Part shown: in pieces, positions 52,841-62,203 of the stretch
Layout: the number at the start of each line of letters is the position of its first letter
Position numbering within the stretch: position 1 is the first letter of the stretch
Assembly: GCA_902363555.1 (NCBI GenBank)
Contig: CABJAM010000004.1
Span: 65,778 to 129,777 of the forward strand
Length of the DNA: 64,000 nucleotides
Origin: Lachnospiraceae bacterium
GTDB taxonomy: Bacteria > Bacillota > Clostridia > Lachnospirales > Lachnospiraceae
Direction of reading: 5' to 3'
Program-made: the position numbers and the translations under genes
The notes under the pieces: generated by a model
What the model saw: only the letters and a program-made list of their open reading frames with translations
Database searches by the model: none
Told to the model about the DNA's origin: nothing

Positions 52841-54211
52841 CTACTGCAATGGCATGGCTGCTGTTGTTGCCATGGCGCCCGCGTTCAGCTTATGCTGCCA
52901 GTGAAAGCTGAATAATGCAGCGGTGGCCAGCGAAAATACAAGTGTGACAGCTCCTGTAAAGGCGATGCCATAAAGGCCGAAAAGCCGGTCCATGAGAAAC
53001 AGTATGGGTATAAAGTAAATCCCTTTATCGAGCAGGGCGGCCAAAGTGGCGTAGGAGGCTTTGCCTGTGGACTGAAGGAATGTCTGGCAGAGCTGGTACA
53101 GCCCGTAAAACGGTCCGGTGACCAGGGAGGCCAGCACCATGATCTGACCGTAGGCAATAACCTCATCATTGTCAATAAAGGCGGCAACGATCGTATTTCT
53201 GGCAAAAAAGCAGGCGACAGTGAGGATAGTTCCCACGATAACCGTAAATATACCGGTATTCCGAAGGATCATGCGGGTCCTTTTGGAATTACCAGCGGCG
53301 AAATTATAGGAAATGGCCGGCTGAATGCCCATACATATACCCATGGCGATCATGGAAATGAGCATACCGATTTTTCCGGCCACTCCCTGTGCGGCCAGAG
53401 CCACAGAGCCGTAGCCTACCATAAGCCGGTTGGAGATCATGGAGGAGCAGCTCATAAGGAGTGTGCTGCATGCCAGCGGTAGCCCCAGAGTGATCACGGG
53501 AACAAGAATATCTTTTTTCAGCGACAGATACTTTGGATGAAGCGAAAAGGCCGGCTGCTTTTTTACGACATAATAAAATAAGTAGATACAACTGATCGCG
53601 TTGCCGATGACTGTGGCCAGGGCGGCTCCGGCCACATCCCAGGAAAATACAAGGATGAACAGGGCGTCCAGCAGTATATTTGACAGCGTGCCGAGCCCAT
53701 TGGCGATCATGGATTCCACAGCGGCGCCATCGGAACGGATGATATTGGCAAAAACATTATTGAACAGGATCAGCGGAGCGCCCAGGGCAATGATACGAAG
53801 GTAATCTGTCGTGTAAACCAGTGTTTCCGCATCCGCCCCAAGAACTGTGGAAATAGGCTTCATGGCAATGAGAAGGACTGTCATAAACAGTATGCCGATC
53901 AATAACGAGCCCCAGCAGCACAGGCTTGTAAAGGCTTTGATGCGGCTGGTTTCTTTACGGCCAAGCGCCAGGGAGAGGGCCGTGCATCCGCCGCTGCCAA
54001 GGAGTGTGCCAAGGCCGGACAGAATGGAAAACAGCGGGGCGCACAGGGATATGGCGGCGATTTTGGCCGGATCACCGGTCTGGCCGATGAAAAATGTATC
54101 TGCCATATGGTAGACAACCATAACGACCATGATGATGACGGTGGGCAGGCAGAGATTTAATAGCAGCTTTGGGAAAGATGCGCTTTCCAGTATTTTCTGA
54201 CTTCGTTTCAT
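52841..54211 (-). CDS. MATE family multidrug/cation exporter
   Basis: Integral membrane antiporter of 456 residues with about 12 hydrophobic segments and the two-lobed MATE pattern. PTVIIMVVMVVYHMADTFFIGQTGD near the N-terminus (shortened: residues 19-43) is diagnostic, as is the second-lobe GIQPAISYNFAAG. The start at 54211 (MKRSQK) has GGAGG eight bases upstream; an earlier in-frame ATG at 54226 does not. It is divergent from a TetR regulator that may control it. The exported compound is not predictable. Confidence 0.92.
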   Translation of the reverse strand: MKRSQKILESASFPKLLLNLCLPTVIIMVVMVVYHMADTFFIGQTGDPAKIAAISLCAPLFSILSGLGTLLGSGGCTALSLALGRKETSRIKAFTSLCCWGSLLIGILFMTVLLIAMKPISTVLGADAETLVYTTDYLRIIALGAPLILFNNVFANIIRSDGAAVESMIANGLGTLSNILLDALFILVFSWDVAGAALATVIGNAISCIYLFYYVVKKQPAFSLHPKYLSLKKDILVPVITLGLPLACSTLLMSCSSMISNRLMVGYGSVALAAQGVAGKIGMLISMIAMGICMGIQPAISYNFAAGNSKRTRMILRNTGIFTVIVGTILTVACFFARNTIVAAFIDNDEVIAYGQIMVLASLVTGPFYGLYQLCQTFLQSTGKASYATLAALLDKGIYFIPILFLMDRLFGLYGIAFTGAVTLVFSLATAALFSFHWQHKLNAGAMATTAAMPLQ

Positions 54212-54288
54212 GTGACAAACCTCCATTTTTTATAAATTTGTGATCACTGATTTTTCTGCTTTCTTAATTTTCGTTATTAAAACATCAC

Positions 54289-54317
54289 TTGTAGATTTAA
54301 TATATATTTAGTATAAT
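54289..54317 (+). promoter_or_regulatory. Promoter of the TetR gene
   Basis: TTGTAG at 54289-54294 and TATAAT at 54312-54317 with 17 bases between, about 185 bases upstream of the TetR start. Confidence 0.5.
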
Positions 54318-54435
54318 AGTCCTGTGGCCCAAATGCAACCGTCAATATATCATCATATGTAGAAATAATAAATTTCCAGGGCCGAGCCGGTCTGGTGGCG
54401 GGCTGTACCATCGGGTGGCCGGACGATTTAGAAAG

Positions 54436-54480
54436 GACGCTGGATCGGAAGCGAATTGCGTTAGAAGTACTTCCAGCGTC
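54436..54480 (+). promoter_or_regulatory. Hairpin in the TetR leader
   Basis: GACGCTGGA (54436-54444) pairs with TCCAGCGTC (54472-54480), ending ten bases before the ribosome site. It could be an attenuator or the head of a transcript; the function is unknown. Confidence 0.45.
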
Positions 54481-54500
54481 AATATTTTGGAGGAGGATTT

Positions 54501-55082
54501 ATGAATACAAAAGGAAATCAGCGTTTTATAGAAACGAAACAAACAATCGAGGATGTGTTTCAGGAGCTTTTAAAGGAAAAAACGGCCGACAAAATCACTG
54601 TCAGCGAAATCTGCCGGAGAGCGGGCATCCACCGGACCACCTTTTACGGTCATTTTGATGATGTGAACGATCTGATGCAGAAAATGACCAAGGATATGTA
54701 CCGGCAGATGATGGAGCATTTTATTGTGGATGAGCGATTATGGCTGGATGACGGCTTTTTGAATTTGTTTAAGATGATTCGGGAAAATAAAAGCTTTTTT
54801 AAGGGATATCTGGAAAGCCGAAGCTTGCAGAATCTTACATTTAATGTATTTCCGGAACGGCTTCGGAAAAACATGGATTATGTGCAAAACGGGATGGGCT
54901 TTGACACAGAAGCCGAGCTTTATTATCATCAAATGTTTTTCAGCGAGGGCTTAAAGGCAGTGATCCGGCTTTGGATTGCCAGAGACTGCAAAGAAAGCCC
55001 GGAGGAAATGTGCCGCTTCATCGACAAGGAATATTCACCAAACAAAGCATTTTTTTCAAATAACCAAGATGAAAAGTCTTGA
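54501..55082 (+). CDS. TetR/AcrR family transcriptional regulator
   Basis: Repressor of 193 residues. The helix-turn-helix spans residues about 27-52 (KITVSEICRRAGIHRTTFYGHF), and the remainder is a helical ligand-binding domain with a TetR_C_7-like ending. GGAGGAGG precedes the ATG. It is divergent from the MATE exporter and upstream of a TlpA-like gene whose promoter carries a palindromic operator, so either or both may be its targets. Confidence 0.9.
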   Translation: MNTKGNQRFIETKQTIEDVFQELLKEKTADKITVSEICRRAGIHRTTFYGHFDDVNDLMQKMTKDMYRQMMEHFIVDERLWLDDGFLNLFKMIRENKSFFKGYLESRSLQNLTFNVFPERLRKNMDYVQNGMGFDTEAELYYHQMFFSEGLKAVIRLWIARDCKESPEEMCRFIDKEYSPNKAFFSNNQDEKS

Positions 55083-55143
55083 CAAGATATACTGTTATCT
55101 GTATAATAACAGTATGAAACTGAAACTATAAATATAACAGTAT
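55079..55143 (+). promoter_or_regulatory. Consensus promoter overlapped by a palindromic operator before tlpA-like gene
   Basis: TTGACA (55079-55084) overlaps the TetR stop codon, and TATAAT (55102-55107) follows at 17 bases: a perfect vegetative promoter. ATACTGTTAT (55089-55098) and ATAACAGTAT (55106-55115) form an inverted repeat covering the spacer and -10. A third half-site ATAACAGTAT lies at 55134-55143, against the ribosome site. This is a textbook repressor layout; the TetR protein encoded upstream is the likely binder. Confidence 0.75.
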
Positions 55144-55155
55144 GGAGGACCAAGT

Positions 55156-55878
55156 ATGAGAAAAAAATATACCTTGCTTATTACCACAATTTTAATCGCT
55201 GCTTTTGTATTTACAGCCTGTTCCAATGGCAGTACGCCGGCAGGTGATTCCGGAAAGAAAGAGACAGAAGCGGCCTCAGCTATGACGGAAGCATCCGGTG
55301 ATTCATCCGCAGACAGCGCACAGACAAAAGAATCAAAAAGCGCGGATACGGCAGCGCCGGAGGCCGGTGATTCGGGGAGTGGCGCGTCTGATTCCGCAGC
55401 GGGAGAAACCGCAGAGCAGACCGGGATTATGAGCAGCTTTACAACGACTGATGTGGACGGAAATACAGTGGATCAATCTATTTTTGCCGACTATAAATTG
55501 ACCATGATCAATGTTTGGGCGACCTACTGCGGCCCGTGTCTGCGGGAAATGCCAGACCTTGGTGAGCTGGCCGCTGCGTATGAGGATAAGGGCGTGCGCA
55601 TTGTAGGGCTTGTTTCCGATACATTGGACCAGAAGGGAAATATCGATGACAGCCAGGTGGAAGCCGCAAAGGAGATCATTTCAGATACCGGCGCCGACTA
55701 TCTTCATATATTACCGTCCACAGATCTTTTCGGACTTCTGAGCCAGATTTCATCGGTGCCTACCACATTTTTTGTGGACAGTGAAGGGCGTCAGGTTGGT
55801 ATGGCTCAGTTAGGGTCTAGGGAAAAGGACGAATGGGTGGAGATTATTGACCAGGCTTTGGCGGAAGTTGGCGAGTAA
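55156..55878 (+). CDS. TlpA/ResA-like thioredoxin-fold lipoprotein
   Basis: Extracellular membrane-anchored thiol-disulphide protein of 240 residues. The lipobox is FTAC (Cys22); a Ser/Ala/Gly-rich linker of about 70 residues follows. The thioredoxin domain starts near residue 100 with MINVWATYCGPCLREMP (CGPC active site) and a cis-proline in SSVPTTFFVD. It could reduce disulphides or protect against oxidants. Its promoter carries an operator likely bound by the neighbouring TetR protein. The stop codon lies within a 29-bp triplicated repeat. Confidence 0.9.
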   Translation: MRKKYTLLITTILIAAFVFTACSNGSTPAGDSGKKETEAASAMTEASGDSSADSAQTKESKSADTAAPEAGDSGSGASDSAAGETAEQTGIMSSFTTTDVDGNTVDQSIFADYKLTMINVWATYCGPCLREMPDLGELAAAYEDKGVRIVGLVSDTLDQKGNIDDSQVEAAKEIISDTGADYLHILPSTDLFGLLSQISSVPTTFFVDSEGRQVGMAQLGSREKDEWVEIIDQALAEVGE

Positions 55879-55956
55879 GGCGCTGAAAAAGAAATATCGG
55901 CGAGTAAGGCGCTAAAAAAGAAGTATCGGCGAGTAAGGTGCAGAAAAAGAAAGTGA
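55870..55956. repeat. 29-bp tandem repeat, three copies over a stop codon
   Basis: GGCGAGTAAGGCGCTGAAAA recurs at 55870, 55899 and 55928. The first copy contains the last codons and TAA of the TlpA-like gene. The later copies lie in the untranslated end, so the triplication leaves the protein unchanged. Confidence 0.75.
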
Positions 55957-56060
55957 CTTTAGTGTGAGAAAATGTTACAATAAAAAAGGTAAGCGGCATA
56001 AAAGAGGCCGTAGGTGATATTTAAAATTTCAAAGATTTCAGCGACGGGAGGGGATTGAAT

Positions 56061-57830
56061 GTGGCAAGGACCATCGGTATCGGACTGCAGAACTTTGAAA
56101 AGGTGATCCAAAGAAATGTTTTCTACATTGATAAAACCAGCTTTATTAAAGAATGGTGGGAGAATCAGGATGAAGTGACGTTGATCACCCGTCCGAGGCG
56201 CTTCGGTAAAACGTTGGCGATGAGCATGGTTGAACAGTTCTTTTCCATTGAATATAAAGGCCGGACGGATTTGTTTGAGGGCCTTTATATTTCCCGTTTT
56301 GAGGAATATCAAAAGCTGCAGGGAACCTTTCCTGTGATTTCATTAAGCTTTGCTGAAATCAAAGAAACCACCTACGACGCGACGAAAAAGAAGATCTGCC
56401 AGTTGATTGCCATGCTCTATGACAAGTACCGTTTTTTACTGGAGGGCGAATTTTTAAGTGACCGGGAAAAAGCGTTCTTTCAGAATGTGTCCGCAGATAT
56501 GGAGGATTACGCGGCATCATTGTCTATAAAGACACTTTGCGGATATCTTTCGCGGTATTATGGAAAAAATGTGATTATTTTACTGGACGAATACGATACG
56601 CCGATGCAGGAGGCTTTTTCACACGGTTATTGGAATGCACTGGCATCATTTTCGCGAAGTATGTTTAATTCCACATTTAAGACAAATCCATATTTGGAGC
56701 GGGCGATTTTGACGGGAATTACACGGGTCAGTAAGGAATCCATTTTTTCGGATTTAAATAATCTTGAAGTTATTACGACCACATCAACGAAATATGAGAG
56801 TGCTTTTGGCTTCACAGAGGACGAAGTATTCAGAGCGCTGGAAGAATATGGGGTGTCGGATAAAAAGTCAGATGTAAAAAACTGGTACGATGGCTTTACG
56901 TTTGGTAATGTCAGAGATATTTATAACCCATGGTCTATTTTGAACTTTTTGGATAAGTGTAAGCTGTCGATCTATTGGGCCAATACCAGCAGTAACAGTC
57001 TGATCGGAATGCTCATTCGTGAGGGAAGTCCTGCAATAAAGCTGATGATGCAGGATTTGATGGAAGGTAAGTCGATCTGTACACAGCTTGACGAGCAGAT
57101 CGTTTATAACGAATTGGATGAGAGTGAAAGTGCTCTGTGGAGTCTGCTATTGGCCAGCGGATATTTAAAAATTTTGAATTATTATATAGTGGACGGAGAG
57201 GATTCGGTTGAATCTGAGGCACAGGAAGGCGATCAGTATTACGAATTAAGTCTGACGAATCTGGAAGTGAGGATTATGTTCAGAAAGATGATCCGTGGGT
57301 GGTTTCAGCAGCCCTCCACCAGATACAATGAATTTATTAAAGCATTATTGACGAATGATCTGAAGGCGATGAATGTTTATATGAATCAGGTAGCCCTTAT
57401 GACATTTAGCTATTTTGACAGTGGAAAAAGACCATCAAAGCAGGCTGAACCGGAACGCTTGCCCACAGGGAAAGCGACCACTAAGAGTTTGAAAAGACCA
57501 AACTCAAGTGTCTGCTTTTTTCATGGCTTTGTTTTGGGTCTGATCGTAGATTTATCCGGGCGATACATGATCACATCCAACCGCGAAAGTGGTTTTGGCC
57601 GGTATGATGTAATGCTTGAACCTATAAAGCCGGAGGATGACGCAATTATCATGGAATTTAAGGTACGTGATCCCGAGGAGGAAACGACATTGGAAGAAAC
57701 GGTACAGAAAGCCCATTTACAAATGCAGCGTATGGAATATGCGAAAGGGCTTATTGGAAAGGGGATCGCTCCGGAGCATATTCGTATGTACGGTTTTGCT
57801 TTTGAGGGCAAGCATGTGCTTATTGGCTGA
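56061..57830 (+). CDS. AAA-ATPase-like protein with C-terminal PD-(D/E)XK nuclease domain
   Basis: A 589-residue protein of the AAA-ATPase_like/PDDEXK_9 family (often annotated DUF1703). The N-terminal ATPase has TRPRRFGKT (Lys50) as an Arg-rich Walker A and ILLDEYDTPM as Walker B. The C-terminal domain has IIMEFKVRDPEEETTLEE with the nuclease E-x-K core. GTG 56061 is chosen since GGAGGGG lies about seven bases upstream; TTG 56055 is too close. The family is common in anaerobes and often multi-copy. Its role is unsettled, with mobile-element and defence roles both proposed. Confidence 0.85.
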   Translation: MARTIGIGLQNFEKVIQRNVFYIDKTSFIKEWWENQDEVTLITRPRRFGKTLAMSMVEQFFSIEYKGRTDLFEGLYISRFEEYQKLQGTFPVISLSFAEIKETTYDATKKKICQLIAMLYDKYRFLLEGEFLSDREKAFFQNVSADMEDYAASLSIKTLCGYLSRYYGKNVIILLDEYDTPMQEAFSHGYWNALASFSRSMFNSTFKTNPYLERAILTGITRVSKESIFSDLNNLEVITTTSTKYESAFGFTEDEVFRALEEYGVSDKKSDVKNWYDGFTFGNVRDIYNPWSILNFLDKCKLSIYWANTSSNSLIGMLIREGSPAIKLMMQDLMEGKSICTQLDEQIVYNELDESESALWSLLLASGYLKILNYYIVDGEDSVESEAQEGDQYYELSLTNLEVRIMFRKMIRGWFQQPSTRYNEFIKALLTNDLKAMNVYMNQVALMTFSYFDSGKRPSKQAEPERLPTGKATTKSLKRPNSSVCFFHGFVLGLIVDLSGRYMITSNRESGFGRYDVMLEPIKPEDDAIIMEFKVRDPEEETTLEETVQKAHLQMQRMEYAKGLIGKGIAPEHIRMYGFAFEGKHVLIG

Positions 57831-57888
57831 TGATTTATAATCATTTAAAGGGGCCGAGCTGTTACGATGATTTATGGAGGTGGAATTT

Positions 57889-58581
57889 ATGGCAGGACAA
57901 ATAATTAAAGTACAGGACCATTTTTGGCGTTTTGAGGAGGACGGTGTCCGTTCCTTTCTGTTTGAAGGGGAGACGCGGGCCATGCTTGTGGATACAGGTT
58001 TCGGAACACTGCCCTTAAAGAAAATGGTAACGGAATTGACAGACAAGCCGGTGTTTGTAGTAAATACCCACACCGACGGCGACCATACGGGATGTAACAG
58101 AGATTTTGATGCGGTTTACATGCATCCGGCGGAAATGGATTACTACGTCCGGAAGAATCCGCAGGTTTACCGGCGGGAAAGCCTTCACGCTATCTGGGAA
58201 GGTGACATTATCGATCTGGGCTATTGGAAGTTTGAGGTGCTTCTGACACCGGGCCATACGCCGGGAAGTATTATGCTTCTGGACCGGGAAAAACGGATGC
58301 TCATCAGCGGCGATACGATACAGGACGGAAATATTTTCATGTTCAGTGACGGACGGAATCTGCCGGCTTTTATAGCGACGATGGAGCGGATGGCGAAAAT
58401 GTCCGGTGAGTTTGATACGGTCTGGCCCTCCCACAGCACGTGCCCCATCACGCCGGCGATCATCCCCGGCCTGCTTGCGGGGGCGAAGGATCTGGAGGCC
58501 GGAAAATTGACGCCCCAGGAACCACCCTGGGAAATGCCGTGTAAGCTGTACCGCTGCGATGTGGCGGCGTTTTGTTATTAA
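57889..58581 (+). CDS. MBL-fold metallo-hydrolase
   Basis: Cytoplasmic hydrolase of the metallo-beta-lactamase fold, 230 residues. The metal motif reads HTDGDH at residues 61-66, with Asp where HxHxDH usually has its second His; this variant occurs in the family. Further ligands are expected in TPGHTPGS, LISGDTI and WPSHST. ATG 57889 has GGAGG just upstream. A half copy of the REP-like sequence (GAGCTGTTAC) lies 20 bases before it. The substrate is unknown. Confidence 0.85.
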   Translation: MAGQIIKVQDHFWRFEEDGVRSFLFEGETRAMLVDTGFGTLPLKKMVTELTDKPVFVVNTHTDGDHTGCNRDFDAVYMHPAEMDYYVRKNPQVYRRESLHAIWEGDIIDLGYWKFEVLLTPGHTPGSIMLLDREKRMLISGDTIQDGNIFMFSDGRNLPAFIATMERMAKMSGEFDTVWPSHSTCPITPAIIPGLLAGAKDLEAGKLTPQEPPWEMPCKLYRCDVAAFCY

Positions 58582-58659
58582 GAGTCGAAGCGCTGGTGCG
58601 CAGGAGGATCATCAATTTCTACGAGAGATCGGTGACAAAATATAATGTGGAGAAAAGTG

Positions 58660-59316
58660 ATGTCAAAATATAAATATATTTTATTTGATCTGGACGGTAC
58701 TCTGACGGATCCTTATGAGGGGATTACCAAAAGTGTCCAGTATGCTTTAAATGCTTTTGGAATCAAGGATGAGCCATTGCCAAAGCTGAAAAAGTTTATT
58801 GGTCCGCCGCTGAAGGAGTCTTTTATGGAATATTACGGCTTTGATGGTGCGAAGGCGGAGTCTGCGGTGGAAAAGTACCGGGAGCGGTTTCGTGACACGG
58901 GGATTTTTGAAAATCAAATCTACGACGGCGCCGCACAATTGCTGAGTTTTTTGAAGGATAATGGATTTATCCTGGCCATCGCTTCATCGAAGCCTACAGA
59001 ATTTGTGGAACGTATTCTGGAACATTTCCATATCCGCAATTATTTCGATAATGTCACCGGCAGCTTTATGGATGGCCGGCGCACGAAGAAAAGTGAGGTG
59101 GTCGGGGCGGTCCTGGAGGCGCTGGAAATCACTGAAAAAGCACAGGTGCTTATGGTTGGTGACCGTTACCATGACGTGGAAGGGGCCGCTGCCGTTGGCG
59201 TTGACTGCGCCGGCGTGTCCTTTGGCTACGGCGGACGGGAGGAACTGGAAGCTGCCGGAGCGACTGTCGTTGTGGACAACTTTAACGAACTGAAAAATTT
59301 TATAGCAAATAGTTGA
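58660..59316 (+). CDS. HAD-superfamily phosphatase (phosphoglycolate phosphatase/PpaX-like)
   Basis: Cytoplasmic phosphatase of 218 residues. Motif I DLDGTLTDP carries the nucleophile Asp10 and Asp12, motif II is the Ser in AIASSKP, motif III includes Lys in TKKSEVV, and motif IV is VGDRYHDVEGA. The helical cap (residues about 17-80) is of the beta-phosphoglucomutase/Gph type. ATG 58660 is favoured because GGAG lies seven bases upstream; ATG 58645 is less well placed. The substrate is uncertain within the family. Confidence 0.9.
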   Translation: MSKYKYILFDLDGTLTDPYEGITKSVQYALNAFGIKDEPLPKLKKFIGPPLKESFMEYYGFDGAKAESAVEKYRERFRDTGIFENQIYDGAAQLLSFLKDNGFILAIASSKPTEFVERILEHFHIRNYFDNVTGSFMDGRRTKKSEVVGAVLEALEITEKAQVLMVGDRYHDVEGAAAVGVDCAGVSFGYGGREELEAAGATVVVDNFNELKNFIANS

Positions 59317-59343
59317 TGAGAATTCCCTTCTGTATGTGGTGTG

Positions 59344-59732
59344 GTTCTTACTCAGCCGGCGCATCCGGCCTGCAACTCCGGGGCCCCGATTTTCCAGGGC
59401 TGAGGTAGCGCCTTTGACCGTCTAATCTGTGCCCCTTTGAAAAAAGCCGTCTCCAGGCTTAAGTTCAACTAAGGTTAAAAAGGTACTCATTCGTGGCACC
59501 GGGCCAATGTTCATCCAAACTCTTTATGACTTTGGCTGAACCTGGCCCTAAGGATCCGGCATGGAAAGTCCGGATTCTTACCCCGAATGAGTACCTTTTT
59601 AACCTAAGTTTCACTAAAGCCCTGCGTAAGCTTTTTTTCAAAGGGGCACAGGTTAGACGGTCAAAGGCGCTGCCTCAGCCCTGGAAAAGCGGCCCCGGAG
59701 TTGCAGACCGGATGCGCCGGCTGAGTAAGAAC
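59344..59732. repeat. 389-bp long palindrome with conserved three-way apex (copy 2)
   Basis: Arms of about 150 bp (59344-59493 and 59584-59732) are complementary with few mismatches and share no obvious arm sequence with 23837-24318 except around the CTAAGG/CCTAAG and TTCG/CCCCGAA segments. The apex keeps hairpin A (GGGCC 59501-59505 with GGCCC 59544-59548, containing CTTTATGACTTT) and hairpin B (59550-59559 with 59570-59579, loop containing GGAAA). It lies between a stop codon and the next promoter, as copy 1 does. Confidence 0.85.
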
Positions 59733-59765
59733 TCTGTACTATCGGAGGGGATTTTTTTATTTCTA

Positions 59766-59794
59766 TTGTCAACAAAACAATTATGTACTATAAT
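59766..59794 (+). promoter_or_regulatory. Promoter of the MarR-ABC exporter operon
   Basis: TTGTCA at 59766-59771 and TATAAT at 59789-59794, 17 bases apart, followed by an AT-rich segment with TTAAGTAGTTAA, a possible MarR site. It lies 57 bases before the MarR start. Confidence 0.65.
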
Positions 59795-59851
59795 GATTAA
59801 GTAGTTAATAGTTATGTGCTGAATAAATAAAACCGAGGGAGGTTTGATAAA

Positions 59852-60400
59852 ATGTCGAATAATGAATGTAACGAAGATCAAAAGAAGCTAAATGAGCCCA
59901 ATGTGACCGATGCGTCTAATACGCCCCACGAGCCGATTGAGGATGCGGAGGATGAATTTACAAAGACCCAGCGGCCGCTGATGCACCTGTTTATCCACGT
60001 GTGGAAGCTGCATGGCCACGTTCTGGATAAAGTTACTGTTCATCAGGGTATTTATAAAAGCCAGATGAAAATGCTGGGACATATTTTCCATAATGAAGGG
60101 ATATCGCAGCGGGAGCTGGCCCAGCAGCTGGAGATTTCCCCGCCATCCATCGCGGTAACTGCTAAAAAACTGGAAAAGATGGGCTATATCCGCCGCCAGA
60201 TGGATGAGAAGGATAACCGGATGAATATTCTTAACACGACCGAGGAGGGCCAGGAGCTGCTGGGGCGGACGTGGATGGCTTTTACCGGGGTGGACGCCCG
60301 GATGTTTGAGGGCTTCTCCATTGAGGAAATGAAGCAGATGGAAGGCTACTATAAGCGTTTGCAGGCGAATCTGGAAAAGATCGATGGGGAGATGGATTAG
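59852..60400 (+). CDS. MarR-family transcriptional regulator
   Basis: Winged-helix repressor of 182 residues. An acidic N-terminal tail of about 38 residues precedes the dimerisation helices. The DNA-binding wing is ISQRELAQQLEISPPSIAVTAKKLEKMGYIRR with RQMDEKDNRMN (the first string is residues 85-116 shortened in function to helix 3). AGGGAGG precedes the ATG. It is followed by two ABC half-exporters, a common arrangement in which the MarR protein represses its own exporter operon. Confidence 0.9.
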   Translation: MSNNECNEDQKKLNEPNVTDASNTPHEPIEDAEDEFTKTQRPLMHLFIHVWKLHGHVLDKVTVHQGIYKSQMKMLGHIFHNEGISQRELAQQLEISPPSIAVTAKKLEKMGYIRRQMDEKDNRMNILNTTEEGQELLGRTWMAFTGVDARMFEGFSIEEMKQMEGYYKRLQANLEKIDGEMD

Positions 60401-60469
60401 TACAGCTTGAACAGGCTTCATAGCTGTGGCGAAATTAGAAAATTAAATTGTGAAAGTGAGGGGCCGTTC

Positions 60470-62203
60470 TTGAAAAAATATATCCAATACGGCAAAGAAT
60501 ACAAAAAGTATTTCTTTCTGGCGCCGATTTTGACGCTGGTGGATACCTTAGCGGAAGTTGTCCTGCCGATGCTCATGTCTATCATTGTTTCCAATGGGGT
60601 CATGGCGCAGGATATTCCTTATATAATTAAAATTGGTATTGTTATGGTGCTGGTTGCCATGCTGGCCATGGGGAGCGCTATTATCGGGGCATATTGCAGC
60701 GCCCGGGCTTCTGTGGGGCTGGGGGCCAATCTGCGCCAGGGGATGTTTGACAAGGTGCAGCAGTTTTCATTTGCAAATATTGACACGTTCAGTACCGGTT
60801 CTCTTGTGACCCGTCTGACCAATGATATTACGCAGGTACAAAATGTTGCGATGATGGGTCTGCGCATGGCGCTGAGAGCGCCGATCATGCTTATTGGCGC
60901 TGTGATCATGGCGATTTCGCTGGACTCGGAGCTGGCTGTTGTATTTTGCGTGGCCATCCCGGTGCTTGCTGTGGCGCTGGTGCTGATTATGAAAAATGCA
61001 TTTCCCAGGTTTGACAATCTCCAGAAAATGTACGACCGGCTCAACAGCAACGTGGAGGAAAATGCCACCAATGTGCGCGTTGTGAAATCCTTTGTGCGGG
61101 AAGATTATGAACGGGAGAAATTTGAGGAATCCAATTCCCTGCTTTACCGGGCGGCATGGAAAGCTATCCGGCTGGTCATTATGGATATGCCGGTGATGAC
61201 TCTGGTTATGAATGTGACCACCATTGCCGTCGTATGGTTTGGGGGAAATAAGATCCTCGGGGGTCAGATGCAGGTAGCCAATCTGATGGCGTTTATCACC
61301 TATACCTTTCAGATCCTCATGTCCTTAATGATGATGTCCATGATCTTTATCATGGGCTCCCGGGCAGTGATATCTTCCCGGCGTATTCTAGCAGTCCTCA
61401 ATGAGGAGGTGGACCTTAAAAGCTCCGACGCGTCGCAAAAGAACGGTTACACGGTGGAAAGCGGACGGGTGGAGTTTAAAGATGTCTGCTTTAAATATAA
61501 AGATGGCGGGGAGGATGTTTTAAAGGACATTAATTTCACCATCAATTCCGGCGAGACGGTGGCTATCATCGGCGCTACCGGTTCCGCAAAAACGTCGCTG
61601 GTGCAGTTGATCCCCCGTTTGTATGATGTGACGGCGGGCCAGGTGCTTGTGGACGGCAGGGATGTGAAGGACTACACAGTAGAGCACCTGAGAGATTCGG
61701 TGAGTATGGTGCTCCAGAAAAATGTATTGTTTTCCGGTACGATCCGCGACAATCTGAAATGGGGCGACGAGCATGCCGATGATACGGAAATCATTGCCGC
61801 TGCCAAAGCGGCCCAGGCCCATGATTTTATCATGTCCATGCGTGACGGCTACGACACCTATTTATCTCAGGGCGGTGTCAATGTGTCCGGCGGGCAAAAG
61901 CAGCGTCTTTGTATTGCCAGAGCTTTACTTAAAAAGCCGAAAATACTCATCCTGGACGACAGCACCAGTGCTGTGGATACGGCCACGGAGGCAAAGATCC
62001 GCGAAACCTTTAATACAAGCTTGAAGGCGGCCACGAAGATCATTATTGCCCAGCGGATCACATCCGTGATGGACGCGGATAAAATTATTATTCTGGATAA
62101 CGGACAGATCGTTGGCATGGGCAGTCACGACGAGCTGCTTAAAAATAATGTGGAGTACCAGGAAATCTACTATTCACAAAAGGATCGGGAGGTGAGCGCA
62201 TAA
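60470..62203 (+). CDS. ABC exporter half-transporter with degenerate nucleotide site
   Basis: Membrane-ATPase fusion of 577 residues: six membrane segments (residues about 15-310) and a nucleotide-binding domain. Walker A reads GATGSAKTS, with Ala in place of the usual Gly before Lys. The signature VSGGQKQR is intact. Walker B ends LDDSTSAVD, with Asp replacing the catalytic Glu. It therefore resembles the non-catalytic half of a heterodimeric exporter such as LmrC/BmrC-type pairs. TTG 60470 is the likely start, with GAGGGG six bases upstream. The stop overlaps the next start (TAATG). Confidence 0.9.
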   Translation: MKKYIQYGKEYKKYFFLAPILTLVDTLAEVVLPMLMSIIVSNGVMAQDIPYIIKIGIVMVLVAMLAMGSAIIGAYCSARASVGLGANLRQGMFDKVQQFSFANIDTFSTGSLVTRLTNDITQVQNVAMMGLRMALRAPIMLIGAVIMAISLDSELAVVFCVAIPVLAVALVLIMKNAFPRFDNLQKMYDRLNSNVEENATNVRVVKSFVREDYEREKFEESNSLLYRAAWKAIRLVIMDMPVMTLVMNVTTIAVVWFGGNKILGGQMQVANLMAFITYTFQILMSLMMMSMIFIMGSRAVISSRRILAVLNEEVDLKSSDASQKNGYTVESGRVEFKDVCFKYKDGGEDVLKDINFTINSGETVAIIGATGSAKTSLVQLIPRLYDVTAGQVLVDGRDVKDYTVEHLRDSVSMVLQKNVLFSGTIRDNLKWGDEHADDTEIIAAAKAAQAHDFIMSMRDGYDTYLSQGGVNVSGGQKQRLCIARALLKKPKILILDDSTSAVDTATEAKIRETFNTSLKAATKIIIAQRITSVMDADKIIILDNGQIVGMGSHDELLKNNVEYQEIYYSQKDREVSA

